A stretch of DNA of 64,000 nucleotides from Astropecten irregularis. Its lineage: Eukaryota; Echinodermata; Asteroidea; Paxillosida; Astropectinidae. The position numbers and the translations under genes are program-made. Under the pieces are notes generated by a model, which was given only the letters and a program-made list of their open reading frames with translations, was not told the DNA's origin and searched no databases. Shown here in pieces: positions 40,430-51,262 of the stretch; positions within the stretch are counted from its first letter, which is position 1, and each line of letters opens with the position of its first letter. The DNA is taken from NCBI GenBank assembly GCA_963971285.1, contig OZ020265.1:1376001-1440000 (forward strand). Reading direction: 5' to 3'.

Positions 40430-40777
40430 GTGTGGCCAAGCCTAAGTCATTTTGTTATTAGCCTTGGGCAAAAGTAACCCTTCTTCAAGATTAGATTATG
40501 GTATATTTTGGGTAATATTTTTCATATTCAGCGATACCTTTGACTCGAGTGCTGAAATATTATACAACGTATGTGTGATTTTGGGCCTAACTTGTTTTTA
40601 TTGTTTTTATTAACCATTGTTGGCAAAATTCTGCTTTATAAAGGCAATACTTTCAATGGAAACAAATGTAAATACTCGTAGGTTATTTTTCCACCGCTAT
40701 TCATGTATGACTGAAGCTTATGTTAAATGCACCATACATTGTCAAATCCTTATACACAAAGGATAATTTCTTTTTGG

Positions 40778-41123
40778 TTAAAGGTAGTATCATACTGTGG
40801 TAGCATACCGAAACAGAAATCTTCACAGATTTACCTATGTCTTACTGGGTATAAAGATGGTAATGGTAGAAACATACCATTACAATTTCTCTGCCCCAAA
40901 TGCTCTATTAATCCAGAAAAGAGTAAAACCAGTGACCAAAATTATTTTTGATCTTTTAAAGATCAAAAAGAAAAAAGAAAAGTCTTAAGAAATACTGGGT
41001 CCTTCTCGAAAAGTGGGCACTGTATGGGACTGAAATTTTCACAGATGACTGTATCTTTCTTGATATTTTTGCCCATGAATCTGCATTTCTTTGACAAAAA
41101 CCAAAGTATGATATTACCTTTAA
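40778..41123 (+). mobile_element. TTAA-flanked MITE, copy 5
   Basis: TTAA at 40778-40781 and 41120-41123; opposite orientation to copy 4, 350 bp away. Confidence 0.8.
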
Positions 41124-41524
41124 TACCAGTAAGTTCATAAAAAATGTCTTTTGATGTTTATTAATAATTGAATTGAAACAAAAGTTATGTTATTGTGCCT
41201 AACATTGATCAAAGCAATGGACTAAAGAAATTTTTCAACTTCAAACTGCGTTTTGACTTAATTATGTTTATTTACAAAAACAACAACCATGTTTTATTGA
41301 TATCATTTCAATGAATTTTTGTTTTAAGAAAATATCTTGGTCCTCAAAGTCCTTGGAAATAATAAAATCTTGTACATACAAGGGACTTCCCTCGAAACAA
41401 AATTGTTTGTAGTCTTTGATTTATGAATGGTGGAATGAGTTCATTTTGGAGTGAAGAATGATTTGCCTGATTTTATGTTTATGGAAATTCACCTATTGTT
41501 TGGAAGGGAAGTTTGGGTTGTTAC
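41124..41524. other. Unassigned AT-rich intergenic sequence
   Basis: No gene or repeat recognised. Contains AATAAA at 41361, a candidate late poly(A) signal for FOXN1/4. Confidence 0.3.
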
Positions 41525-41900
41525 TGTGTTACTTTGGCCTAGTGGTCTGGCGTGTTGAACTCAAAGTATTGTGGTCAATTCTACAGATTGTGGGTTCGAA
41601 TCCAGCCATGGGCTAGTGGTGCTTGCGTCCTTGGGCAAGACGCTTTGTCACATATTGCTCCTCTTCACCCAGGTGTAAATGGGTACCAGTGAGGGTAGAA
41701 ATGGCTTTGAGGTTTGATTAGCCTCTGTGCAAGAATTACGGCAGCCAGGGCTGTATACTCCCCAGGGAGTTGAGATTGTTTCAGGAATGTAAAAATTGTA
41801 GCCCAATGACCAGAGATAATAGTAATATGTGCATAGAGACGTCATACGTTGATTGTGATATGCGCTATATAAAAACGGTTTATTATTATTATTATTATTT
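41525..41900 (+). repeat. SINE-B, best copy
   Basis: tRNA-like head (GGCCTAGTGGTCTGGCGTG, GGGTTCGAATCCAGCC), core (GTCCTTGGGCAAGACGCTTT, ACCCAGGTGTAAATGGGTAC), tail (CCCCAGGGAGTTGAGATTG, TGTTTCAGGAATG) and a 3' ATT microsatellite at 41881-41899. Pol III boxes and a simple 3' repeat are SINE hallmarks. Confidence 0.78.
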
Positions 41901-42021
41901 CCCAATTGCACAATTATTCCCAAAATAGATTTGACTTGAATTTGAATTTTGTGACTGTCCACAACTTTGGGCTATGGGATGGTTCACACACTACAACAAA
42001 CCCAATTGAGTTTTGTTACTG

Positions 42022-42468
42022 TACAGGGTGTCCCCCCAAAACGCAACACTTTGTATCGAGAACTATTACATGTATATGAAAACTAAACTGTTAATCACTT
42101 CAAGATTCAGATATGTGATACAGCCATGTCTTGGCTATCACCATGTAGAATTTGAGCAAAATTGGACTGAAATTGAGGGGAAAAACTAAGACTGAATCAC
42201 CCAACCTCAAAACCCGAATTTCATCTTTCTTCCAATAAACATTATGTGTGTATTGACCAATTATTCTGGAATACTGCAAATTTTGTTTTTAAAGAGTTAT
42301 CTTTCAATTGGTCATATTTTCGCCAATTTCAGCCAAATTTTGCTTAAATTCTACATGGTGATAGCCAAGACATGGTTGTATCATATAGCTGAATCTTGAA
42401 GTGATACACAGTTTAATTTTAACAATGGTTCCCAACAAAGTGTTTTTCTTTTTTTTGGACACGCTGTA
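42022..42468. mobile_element. mariner/Tc1-like MITE with long TIRs
   Basis: TA at 42022-42023 and 42467-42468. Ends CAGGGTGTCC (42024) and GGACACGCTG (42466). Arms pair over well over 100 bp, including ATCACTTCAAGATTCAG and GTCTTGGCTATCACCATG. No transposase frame. Confidence 0.78.
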
Positions 42469-42739
42469 TATAAAATCATGTACAGATTTGAGCTTGTGAA
42501 TTTAATGCTAGACGCAGTTGACGGGAATAACAGAACCAGTCAAAAACCACAAATAAACATTTTATTTGGTTGGAAATCTGTTTTTAGGAAGTCTAACCCT
42601 GAAGGTACCATAACCATTGTCAAACCATGCAATGGCTCTAGACTAATGAAAATTGGCCTTGTGAGGGCGCCCTTCAGCACAACCATTAAATCTACAGCAG
42701 TGTCTACAAGCTGCCTACAGGGATACAATGAACAAAGTA

Positions 42740-43052
42740 AAGTTGGTGTATTGCAAAGATGTGCTTTTTGGCTAAATTTAGTACTTAAACAGAAGTGAAA
42801 GTCTTAAATCGTTCGGACGATCAATCGTTATTTAAAGACACTAAATCTTGATTTCCTTGAAAAACCCACCTTAATTTTCTTTATCATTTCGATAGACTGA
42901 CACGGCTAACCACCGATTTTGAAAAACCCAGCATCTGATGAACCAAGATTTCCCATGGTGACTGCTTTCACTGTTTACGAACTGTTGAGTCCATTTTCAA
43001 ACTCAAACTCAATAAAAATTTTGGAGGCCTTGCAAATCCTGTACACTGCCTT
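42740..43052 (+). repeat. TTTGCAAAGATGTGC-family repeat, rearranged
   Basis: Keeps GCAAAGATGTGCTTTTTGGC, TTTACGAACTGTTGAG and GGAGGCCTTGCAAATCC; middle segments are lost or moved. Confidence 0.55.
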
Positions 43053-43698
43053 TAATTTAAGTTTAGAAATACATGAAGATGTCAAATTTTATGTAGAATG
43101 TAGACTTGTGAACAAATTCAAACAAACATGGAAGTTTATTTCTTCTGCTTTTTATTTCACAGCAATGCATAGATTTTTACATCTGCACAGTGTAACGTGT
43201 TCAGATATTATTTCAAATGGTGGAAAAAATCTTAAATAGAAAAAAAAAATCTAATCCTTTCTACATTACAATCTACATGTACTGTACACAGATAAAAACA
43301 ATTTTATACACTGTAGCTATCCTATTTTTTGTGTAGCTTTTGACTGCTTCAGTTAAAGAAATATCTTTGCAAATTGTCCGTCAAGGCGTTTAAAATAATT
43401 ATTTCGGCACATAGTGAAAAAGCTGAATTTGAACCACAAATATTCATAAAATTCAAAATATCAAGTGCAGCAAAATATTTCTCAGACATTTACAATAAAC
43501 TTGAAGATAAAATCTAACAATGTGATCACACACACACTAAAGAAATACTGGAATAAACTGCATGCTAGTTCAGGAGGAAGAAAAATAAAAACTTGAGAAA
43601 TAAGAGAAAAAAGCTGCGACAACAAAATATGGCGGAAAAAAACTCGAAAAAAAAATTGAAGATGTCCTAATGATATCTTGAAACAAACTTTCAAACAG
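43053..43698. other. Unassigned AT-rich intergenic sequence
   Basis: Nothing coding or repeated recognised. Confidence 0.3.
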
Positions 43699-44067
43699 TT
43701 ACAGGTAGTATCATACTTTGGTTTTTGTCAAAGAAATACAGATTCATCACTGGCACAAATATCAAGGAAGATACAGTAATAGTCATCTGTGAAAATTTCA
43801 GTCCCATATGGTGCCCACTTTTTAAGAAAACAGTAAAAAATTGCCAGAGTTTTTCTTGAATATTTTCTGTTTTATTTTGATCTTTGAATATCAAAAATAA
43901 TTTTGGTCGTTGGCTTTACTCTTTTCTGGATAAATACAGCATTTCAGGCAGAAATATTTTAATGGCATGTTTCTACCATCACCATCTTTATACCCTGTAA
44001 GTTATAAGTAAATCTGTGAAGATTTCTGTTTCGGTGTGCTACCAAAGTATGATACCACTACCTTTAA
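43699..44067 (-). mobile_element. TTAA-flanked MITE, copy 6
   Basis: Left flank altered (TTACAGGTAGTATC), right end CACTACCTTTAA; the centre is degraded (GATCTTTGAATATCAAA). Confidence 0.75.
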
Positions 44068-44234
44068 CAAACCCTGCAATCTACAGGCATGCAACTTTTC
44101 CTAGGATCAGCTGATTTCCTCTTTTGTTCACTTCATTCTTATACCATTGAAAAGTGAAAAACACTGTACAAAGTATGGTCAAGTTCTGAATTTCCTTGTC
44201 TTTTTGTTAAGTTAAAGTTGCATGCCTGAATCTA

Positions 44235-44350
44235 CATGGCTGTATTGAAACCTGAGACAATTCACGAGATTTTGAATGTGATAAGTCAACAGAATGTTGC
44301 CTTTGAATAGCTGGACAGGCTGATGACACCTGGTGACTTTCCACTCAATT
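44235..44350. repeat. Dispersed repeat shared with 15690-15835
   Basis: Contains GATAAGTCAACAGAATGTTG and GATGACACCTGGTGACTTTC. Confidence 0.5.
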
Positions 44351-44472
44351 AATACGGCAAGCTGATAAACATACATGTATATCAATATGGTGATATTTCA
44401 AACACCATGGCAACTAAAACAAGCAAAAGAGGTAAAATCTAAGCATAAAAACAATTCACTTCGGACAAATGG

Positions 44473-45066
44473 TTAAAGGTAGTATCATACTTTGCTTTTT
44501 GTCAAAGAAGTCCAGATTCATGGGCAAAAATATCACGACAGATACAATACAGTCATCTGTGAAAATTTCAGTACCATACGGAGCCCACTTTTTGAGAAAA
44601 CAGTGAAAAACAACCACAGTATTTCTTAAGTCTTCTCTTTTATTTTTCATCTTTTAAAAGATCAAAAAGATTGAGCGCAATCTTTCAACCTGCGCAATCT
44701 TTAAAGGTAGTATCATACTTTGGTAGGACACAAAAACAGAAATGTTCACAGATTTACGTATAACTTACAGGGTATGAAGATGGTGGTGGTAGAAACCTAC
44801 CGTTAAATTTTTTCGTACCTGAAATAGTGTACTTAAATCCAGAAATTAGTAAAACAACGACCGAAAATCTTTTTGATCTTTTAAAAGATCAAAAATAAAA
44901 GAGAGAAGACTTAAGAAATACTGCGGCCGTTTTTCACGATTTTCTCAAAAAGTGGGCACCGTATGGGACTGAAATTTTCACAGATGACTGTGACTGTTTC
45001 TTCCTTGATATGTTTTCCCATGAATCTGTACTTCTTTTACAAAAACCAATATGATACTACCTTTAA
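44473..45066. mobile_element. TTAA-flanked MITE copies 7 (half) and 8
   Basis: 44473-44671 is a reverse-oriented half copy that breaks off exactly past the central palindrome. 44701-45066 is a complete forward copy with TTAA ends. The 30-bp gap holds GCGCAATCTTTCAACCTGCG, a small inverted repeat whose relative appears near 49570-49605. Confidence 0.78.
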
Positions 45067-45209
45067 ACAGCACCGGGCCCAGGTACCTGTAGTAAAACTT
45101 CAACCAGTCTATGGACCTTTACGAAACCACGCTAAGGGGCTAGGTTTGGGACTTATTTCGCTCCCGGCCATTTGATGCCCACAAAACGAAAACGATTGGG
45201 CCACGTGCA

Positions 45210-45305
45210 TAACTACTAGGACTTATGATGCATTGCAGCCCTACGTAGGATACGATGGGTTATCTTTTGTTACGATCGATCGTAGGGCTTTGTGAAATCG
45301 ACCCC
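45210..45305. repeat. GGGTCGATTTCAC palindrome, half copy
   Basis: Contains TTACGATCGATCGTAGGGC and ends GTGAAATCGACCCC; the left end is missing. Confidence 0.6.
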
Positions 45306-45579
45306 TTGTCACTTGGTGGCACAATTCATAATTCATTCAGTAACCTGTATGGTAATATTCTGCAAACAGTTTGTCATAAATAGCTGACTGGGTCTTGCAG
45401 ATCTTCTAGACTCTGCTTGCAGTAGCATCTGATATGTGGCCCTGCGCTGTGTACATCCAATCTAAGCATGAGAAATATATGACAAAAGCACAAATCACAA
45501 TACAACCAAGCTGTGGTCCTACAAATGGCACTTGCCAAATAATGTTCTCATTGAATTTAGTATTCCTTTTTACCCTTAA

Positions 45580-45905
45580 CCCTCCTGCATACCACAGTTT
45601 ACCACACAAGGTTTTTCTGAGGTTTGTGTGGTATCCATCTTGATAGTGATGAGATTGACCAATGATAAAAATGTCTGAAACAGCTGACAGGGAGCATAAC
45701 AAGTTTGAAATCTGAAAATCTCCTATACTTTTGTACACAGCCTGTGAGGAAAAAAAATCTATAATCCAAAACAAACTAAATCTGATTTTAATCTCTGAGA
45801 AATCTCATCCCTGATCTTGAATACCACATTACACCACAGTGTGGTTTGTGTGGTAATGCGTGGTTTATGCCTGGTCTCCCTGTGGTAATGTGTGGTAAGC
45901 AGCTC
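45580..45905. repeat. Palindromic ACCACA/TGTGGT element preceding the satellite
   Basis: TACCACAGTTTACCACACAAG near 45590 is inverted relative to TGTGGTTTGTGTGGTAATGCG near 45840. The right end passes directly into the 83-bp tandem units. Confidence 0.55.
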
Positions 45906-47415
45906 ACCTTGTGTGGTACATGCAGATGCATAGGGTTAGGGTTAATATCTAGTCCCCCTGTGGAGACTGAGGTAATGTGTGGTAAGCAGCTCTTGTCTTA
46001 TGTGTGGTAGGTGCAGAGGGTTAGGGTTAATATCCAGTCCCCCTGTGGAGACTGAGGTAATGTGTGGTAAGCAGCTCTTGTCTTGTGTGATAGGTACAGA
46101 GGGTTAGGGTTAATATCCAGTCCCCCTGTGGAGACTGTGGTAATGTGTGGTAAGCAGCTCTTGTCTTGTGTGATAGGTGCAGAGGGTTAGGGTTAATATC
46201 CAGTCCCCCTGTGGAGACTGTGGTAATGTGTGGTAAGCAGCTCTTGTCTTGTGTGGTAGGTGTAGAGGGTTAGGGTTAATATCCAGTCCCCCTGTGGAGA
46301 CTGTCGTAATGTGTGTTAAGCAGCCCTTGTCTTGTGTGGTAGGTGTAGAGGGTTAGGGTTAATATCCAGTCCCCCTGTGGAGACTGTGGTAATGTGTGGT
46401 AAGCAGCTCTTGTCTTGTGTGATAGGTGCAGAGGGTTAGGGTTAATATCCAGTCCCCCTGTGGAGACTGTGGTAATGTGTGTTAAGCAGCCCTTGTCTTG
46501 TGTGGTAGGTGTAGAGGGTTAGGGTTAATATCCAGTCCCCCTGTGGAGACTGTGGTCAAGTGTGGTAAACAGCTCTTGTCTTGTGTGGTAGGTGTAGAGG
46601 GTTAGGGTTAATATCCAGTCCTCCTGTGGAGACTGTGGTAGTGTGTGGCAAGCAGCTCCTGTCTTTTGTGGTAGGTGCAGAGGGTTAGGGTTAATATCCA
46701 GTCCCCCTGTGGAGACTGGTAATGTGTGGTAAGCAGCATCTTGTCTTGTGTGGTAGGTGCAGAGGGTTGGGGTTAATATCCAGTCCCCCTGTGGAGACTG
46801 TGGTAATGTGTGGTAAGCAGCTCTTGTCTTGTGTGGTAGGTGCAGAGGGTTGGGGTTAATATCCAGTCCCCCTGTGGAGACTGTGGTAATGTGTGGTAAG
46901 CAGCTCTTGTCTTGTGTGGTAGGTGCAGAGGGTTGGGGTTAATATCCAGTCCCCCTGTGGAGACTGTGGTAATGTGTGGTAAGCAGCTCTTGTCTTGTGT
47001 GGTAGGTGCAGAGGGTTGGGGTTAATATCCAGTCCCCCTGTGGAGACGGTAGTAATGTGTGGTAAGCAGCTCTTGTCTTGTGTGGTAGGTGCAGAGGGTT
47101 AGGGTTAATATCCAGTCCCCCTGTGGAGACGGTAGTAATGTGTGGTAAGCAGCTCTTGTCTTGTGTGGTAGGTGCAGAGGGTTAGGGTTAATATCCAGTC
47201 CCCCTGTGGAGACGGTAGTAATGTGTGGTAAGCAGCTCTTGTCTTGTGTGGTAGGTGCAGAGGGTTAGGGTTAATATCCAGTCCCCCTGTGGAGACGGTA
47301 GTAATGTGTGGTAAGCAGCTCTTGTCTTGTGTGGTAGGTGCAGAGGGTTAGGGTTAATATCCAGTCCTCCTGTGGGGACTGAGGTTATGTGTGGTAAGCA
47401 GCTCTTGTCTTGTGT
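45906..47415 (+). repeat. 83-bp satellite array, about 18 units, with TTAGGGTTA
   Basis: Each unit has GAGGGTTAGGGTTAATATCC, AGTCCCCCTGTGGAGACTG, TAATGTGTGGTAAGCAGC and TCTTGTCTTGTGTGGTAGGT. Unit starts at 46021, 46104 and 46187 give a period of 83. Subtypes (TTGGGG versus TTAGGG, GACTG versus GACGG) lie in blocks, showing local amplification. Confidence 0.92.
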
Positions 47416-47603
47416 GGTATTTTTTGTATAGTAGCCTATTTTGCCTCTGTTTGGTGAAAACTAAGACAATTCTGAAGGTTCCGATGGATTAAAGTCAACA
47501 TATTGAACATAATGCTGCACTGTGACACATTTTCAACCAAGCTTCGTTTCTGGTAACACATTATTGACGTCCTCTTGTATTTTAACTTCTATCAGACGCT
47601 CTC

Positions 47604-47762
47604 TTACCCTTGGATTGCCGACTCTGATGAAGATACAAAGTGATGCTCGGGAGCAATTTCAGTTTCCATGGCAATACGAGCTTGTTCGATCTCATCTGCC
47701 ATTTTCAGTAGCTGGTGATTGTAAGGCACATCCCAATAGTCGTTGCTCTCAAATTCTATTTC
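47604..47762 (-). CDS. Unrecognised gene, exon 3 with stop
   Basis: Encodes EIEFESNDYWDVPYNHQLLK through SSSESAIQG and TAA. Acceptor TAG at 47763-47765. The satellite array begins under 200 bp downstream. Confidence 0.68.
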   Translation of the reverse strand, partial: EIEFESNDYWDVPYNHQLLKMADEIEQARIAMETEIAPEHHFVSSSESAIQG

Positions 47763-49868
47763 CTAAACACACAGTGAAGAAGAAATTTGCAGGTGTTAAA
47801 AACATAAATGAAGGTGTTTAAACAAGAAAGGGTACGACCAGTGTGTCGTGGCTGGGCGGTCTGAGTTACAAAGGATAACCCATCGTATCCTACGTAGGGC
47901 TGCAATGCATCATAAATCCTACGATTGATAGTAAGTTACGATGAGTTTGGTAAAATCGACCCCTGCTGCCAATTTCACTAACGCTTTGTGATCATCGCTA
48001 AAGCCCAAATCCATTGGTAAACAGAAAATCAATCGCCACTTTGTGAAGCAATTTTCCATTTAGCGATGGATTTGGGGTTTAGCGATGATCGCAAAATAAA
48101 TGGATGCAGAGATAGCTTTTTCTGATAAGCACCATTTGTTGAAATACCAACCAGGGCCCAATTTCATGGAATGTCCCATTTTTGTGCTTACAGGCACTGC
48201 TATGCGTGAAATCTATTTCATGGAATCTGTAAGCAAGCCTTTCTGTTAGCGAAGAATTTCTTGTCTAACTGTGATTATTTTCTGCTAAACGTGCTGCCAT
48301 ATGCATCCTGCAGAAAGTCCTTGCTTAATGTAGCGAGAAAGAAAACTCTCCTGTGAAAAACGCTTAACGTAAGCCAAAAAAAAAGCTTGCTATAGTCGCT
48401 AAGAATTTTTCCTTACAGTAACGGATTCCGTAAAATTGGGCTCTGGGCTGTGTCAACCCCAAAGAGCTGAGAGTATTTTGGAAAGAATTCGGCCCAACGA
48501 CCAGGGATAATATTTTGAAGTGCTTAGCGATTTTCTTTGGCTAGTTCTTTGGTCTTACCTTTACTATGTCTTGATGTATCTGGTTTTGTTGATCTGGCAA
48601 ACTTTGGGTAGATTCCAATTGATAGACACCTGTTTGAATGTTACCGTTCAAGTTACCATGAGAACAGTCTTGGGAATGATTGGATGAAGCGTACAAACTA
48701 TGGTGGTTTGACGGCGTTTGTAACAATTGCACATTGGCCATAACATCAACCTGCATCGATGTTTGATGCTCTACTTCTTCAGGTATGTGACTGTTCATGA
48801 GACAATCCATTCGTCTTGGTGATACCTTAGTCTTTGATGAATGATGTGTGTTTCGGAGCGACGGTCGTAAGCAGTGACGTTTACCAGCCGGCGAGATCTA
48901 TTGAACAAAAGTTTTCAAAGTATCAAGTATTGTATCTGTATTGTACATAGACTTTTCAAAATGCAATGAAATAGGATGCAAATTATATTTTAACTTCTGA
49001 TCAAATCTGTTGTTGATGTTCACAAGCGTAGGTGTTATAAATATAAACGATTTAAGGGCCAAATACCAAACCATACAAATAAAACATTTGAAACTAAAAT
49101 CAGATCACAAAGGTCATACTCATAGACTACAGGCCTTGAATTTGGTTCTGAATTCTGAAAGAGGCAAGGCCACTTTTCCATTTCAAGGGGCACTTCTATT
49201 GGAAAATCATTATGTCTATGGAAACATTTGAAGAGGGCACAAAGGCCAAGAACAAGGGCAACGAAGGCCATGGCCTCCATTAAATTTAAGCCTTGAGACT
49301 AGCTCCCGTTTTAGACCATTTTTGCAGATTAGTAATGAGAAATGCAATGTTGGACAGTTTGTGCTCAAATTTTGTACACAAAATTTATTTGTGAAAGGGT
49401 GCATTTTTAAGGTGCAAGTTTTAAACTGGGTCGTGTGCATTTTGGAATTCAACATCCTTTATAATTCTTCAAGTTCAAGCGCGGCACATAGCTACCTTCA
49501 CTTCTGTTAGGCAAAAACATTGGACACAGCCTCACAGGTTTTCTTGAAAATAAGTTACTTCAGACAAACGGTTAAAGATTGCGCCGGTTGAAAGATTGCA
49601 CTCAACATTACAATTAATTTAATGTTTGTAAACTTGAATATAACATTTGGAAATTGTAACAGGACCAAGAACCAGTAGAGTATCAAAATTCCATGATGTA
49701 TGTAGGCTTAAATAATGTTAGGCCTACCTGTTCATAGCCATTGCTGTGTTCACTGAGCGTTGTTTTGCGCTTGGTTCCGTAGATCTGAAAGCATGTTTGA
49801 GATTGTGGCACTGCTGAAGATATCATTCCCCATGATGGGTGGTACGTTGAGGTAGACGGCATGGCCAT
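47604..49868 (-). CDS. Three-exon gene for an unrecognised 212-residue protein
   Basis: Exons 49728-49868, 48559-48897 and 47604-47762 join in frame (47 + 113 + 52 codons, all phase 0) with GT/AG borders, ending in TAA at 47604-47606. The protein starts MAMPSTSTYHPSWGMISS. It has a basic patch GTKRKTTLSEHSNGYEQ / SPAGKRHCLRP spanning the first junction that could be a nuclear localisation signal. A polar Gln/Asn/Ser/His-rich middle follows. The C-terminal part is more conserved-looking: FESNDYWDVPYNHQLLKMAD and EIEQARIAMETEIAPEHH, likely helical. No signal peptide or membrane segment. Two in-frame ATGs lie at the start (49868, 49862). The gene lies head-to-head with the tectonic gene about 1.1 kb away. 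I do not recognise the family; a small nuclear adaptor is only a guess. Confidence 0.7.
47868..48094. repeat. Two palindromic elements side by side
   Basis: 47868-47964 is a half copy of the GGGTCGATTTCAC family. 47966-48094 is a diverged copy of the 147-bp palindrome at 16469 (GATCATCGCTAAAGCCC / GGTTTAGCGATGATCGC). The same two families are adjacent at 16325-16615. Confidence 0.7.
48150..48450. mobile_element. TIR element, GGGCCCAATTTCATGGAA family
   Basis: Ends GGGCCCAATTTCATGGAAT and TTCCGTAAAATTGGGCTC; a second copy is at 56346-56632. Confidence 0.68.
48559..48897 (-). CDS. Unrecognised gene, exon 2
   Basis: Exactly 113 codons, ISPAGKRHCLRPSLRN to QIHQDIVK. Acceptor AATAG at 48898, donor GTAAGACC at 48551-48558. 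Confidence 0.7.
49130..49285 (+). repeat. Repeat shared with 35505-35640
   Basis: Same ordered words, including GGAAAATCATTATGTCTATGG-like sequence and GCAACGAAGGCCATGGCCTC. Intron 1 of the unrecognised gene. Confidence 0.68.
49728..49868 (-). CDS. Unrecognised gene, exon 1
   Basis: Forty-seven codons from ATG 49868 to HSNGYEQ, donor GTAGGCC at 49721-49727. An upstream non-coding exon is possible. Confidence 0.62.
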
Positions 49869-50949
49869 AACTCAACACTAGATGGCAGTGTGTCCCGATC
49901 CAGGAATTACTTTAATATGGGAAAATGAAACAAAGAATAACATGAATATCGTTAATTCGTACATGACATAGGCCTAAGGTCTATTGCTGATCGCGATCCC
50001 ACACACTACACAGTGCAAAGCAGTGCATTATGGGGCAGAAATTAAGGGCTCATCACATGAACGTTGAGTCCAGTGGATGAGCCCTTTCAAAGGGCGCCCC
50101 CTGTTGAAATAACCGATTGACAATGAGACCTTAACTCAAAAGTAAAATTAAAAAAGTAAAAAACACCAACAACACTAACATTAACAACACTCATTGATAA
50201 TTTTTATTAAACATGTTAGGCCTACTTGTTCAGTTGTTAGGCTATTGTGAACTTAAACTTTAAGTTAAATCAAAGCTGTACTGAATAACTTGTTAAATGC
50301 AACTTGAATCTTGTGACAGTTTGGCAAGGAATTTTTTGTTTCTAATTCTAATCTTAAACTCAGTCACATCACTCAATACTCAGTCACATGGTCAATCCAA
50401 TTTCAAAATTCAGGCAAACAATGGCGGACTCATCAAACCATTCATAAAACTGAAAACTCAAATTGAAAACGTCCAACAAATGAAATGAATTGTCAACAAA
50501 CTAGACAATTATACTTACAAAACAGTCCTACTCCAATTCCAAGTCAATCTCTGAACAAGAGCACAGACACCTGACAAGTGACAGACAAAACTTCCGCCAA
50601 TTTTACACAAAGACAACCAAACCACAAGAACGAGACAACAACAAAGTGTGGGATTTGTGTGTAATGTGCCGCTATTTCAAGTAAATTGGTAATAAGCCAA
50701 TCAAAAGTAGACTTACATCGCACATCCCTGATCCAACCGTTCATACAACACCACCTGTGATTGGTTGTTATTCAATTCTTCAAATAATTTTTAATAATTT
50801 AAAGTGCAAACAATAAAATAAAACTATAAATACAATCAGTATTTAATTTGAAAATTATTCAAATTATGAGAAGAAAAAAAATTGCATTTCAATATAACTT
50901 TGGGAAAAATATGAAGTACCACAATGCACTACGATGTAAACAAAATAAA
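49869..50949. promoter_or_regulatory. Head-to-head intergenic region, unrecognised gene and tectonic
   Basis: Both genes start outward from this 1.1-kb stretch. 50025-50130 is a dispersed repeat (GGGCGCCCCCTGTTGAAATA). The rest is AT-rich and unique, with GCCAATCAAAAG near 50696 and a GATTGGTTG near 50759. The tectonic start lies in AAAATGGCGGCGCGG, a YY1-like context. Confidence 0.45.
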
Positions 50950-51262
50950 ATGGCGGCGCGGTTACGGACGAAATTCCTTTTTCTCCTTGCACAAACGGCG
51001 TTGTTATTTCAGTTTTCACTCGCCCAGGGGACAACAAATTCACCTACAGATGCACCGACCCCTGCGCCAGTTACGTCTGATAATATTACTGATGTTTTAA
51101 CGACAGTTGGTCCTGTTTTAACCACTTCTAGCGGTTCCGTTGTGACTACAGGCAGCGCTGTTGTAACACAACCACCAAATCCTGTTGTTACAACGTTAAC
51201 CGCTGTGACAGATCCCGCACCGGGTATTGGCCAAGGAGCAACGCCCATAACACCAAACACAG
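50950..51262 (+). CDS. TCTN: Tectonic exon 1
   Basis: Signal peptide and Thr/Val/Pro-rich segment to TPITPNT; donor GTCAGG at 51263. Confidence 0.85.
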
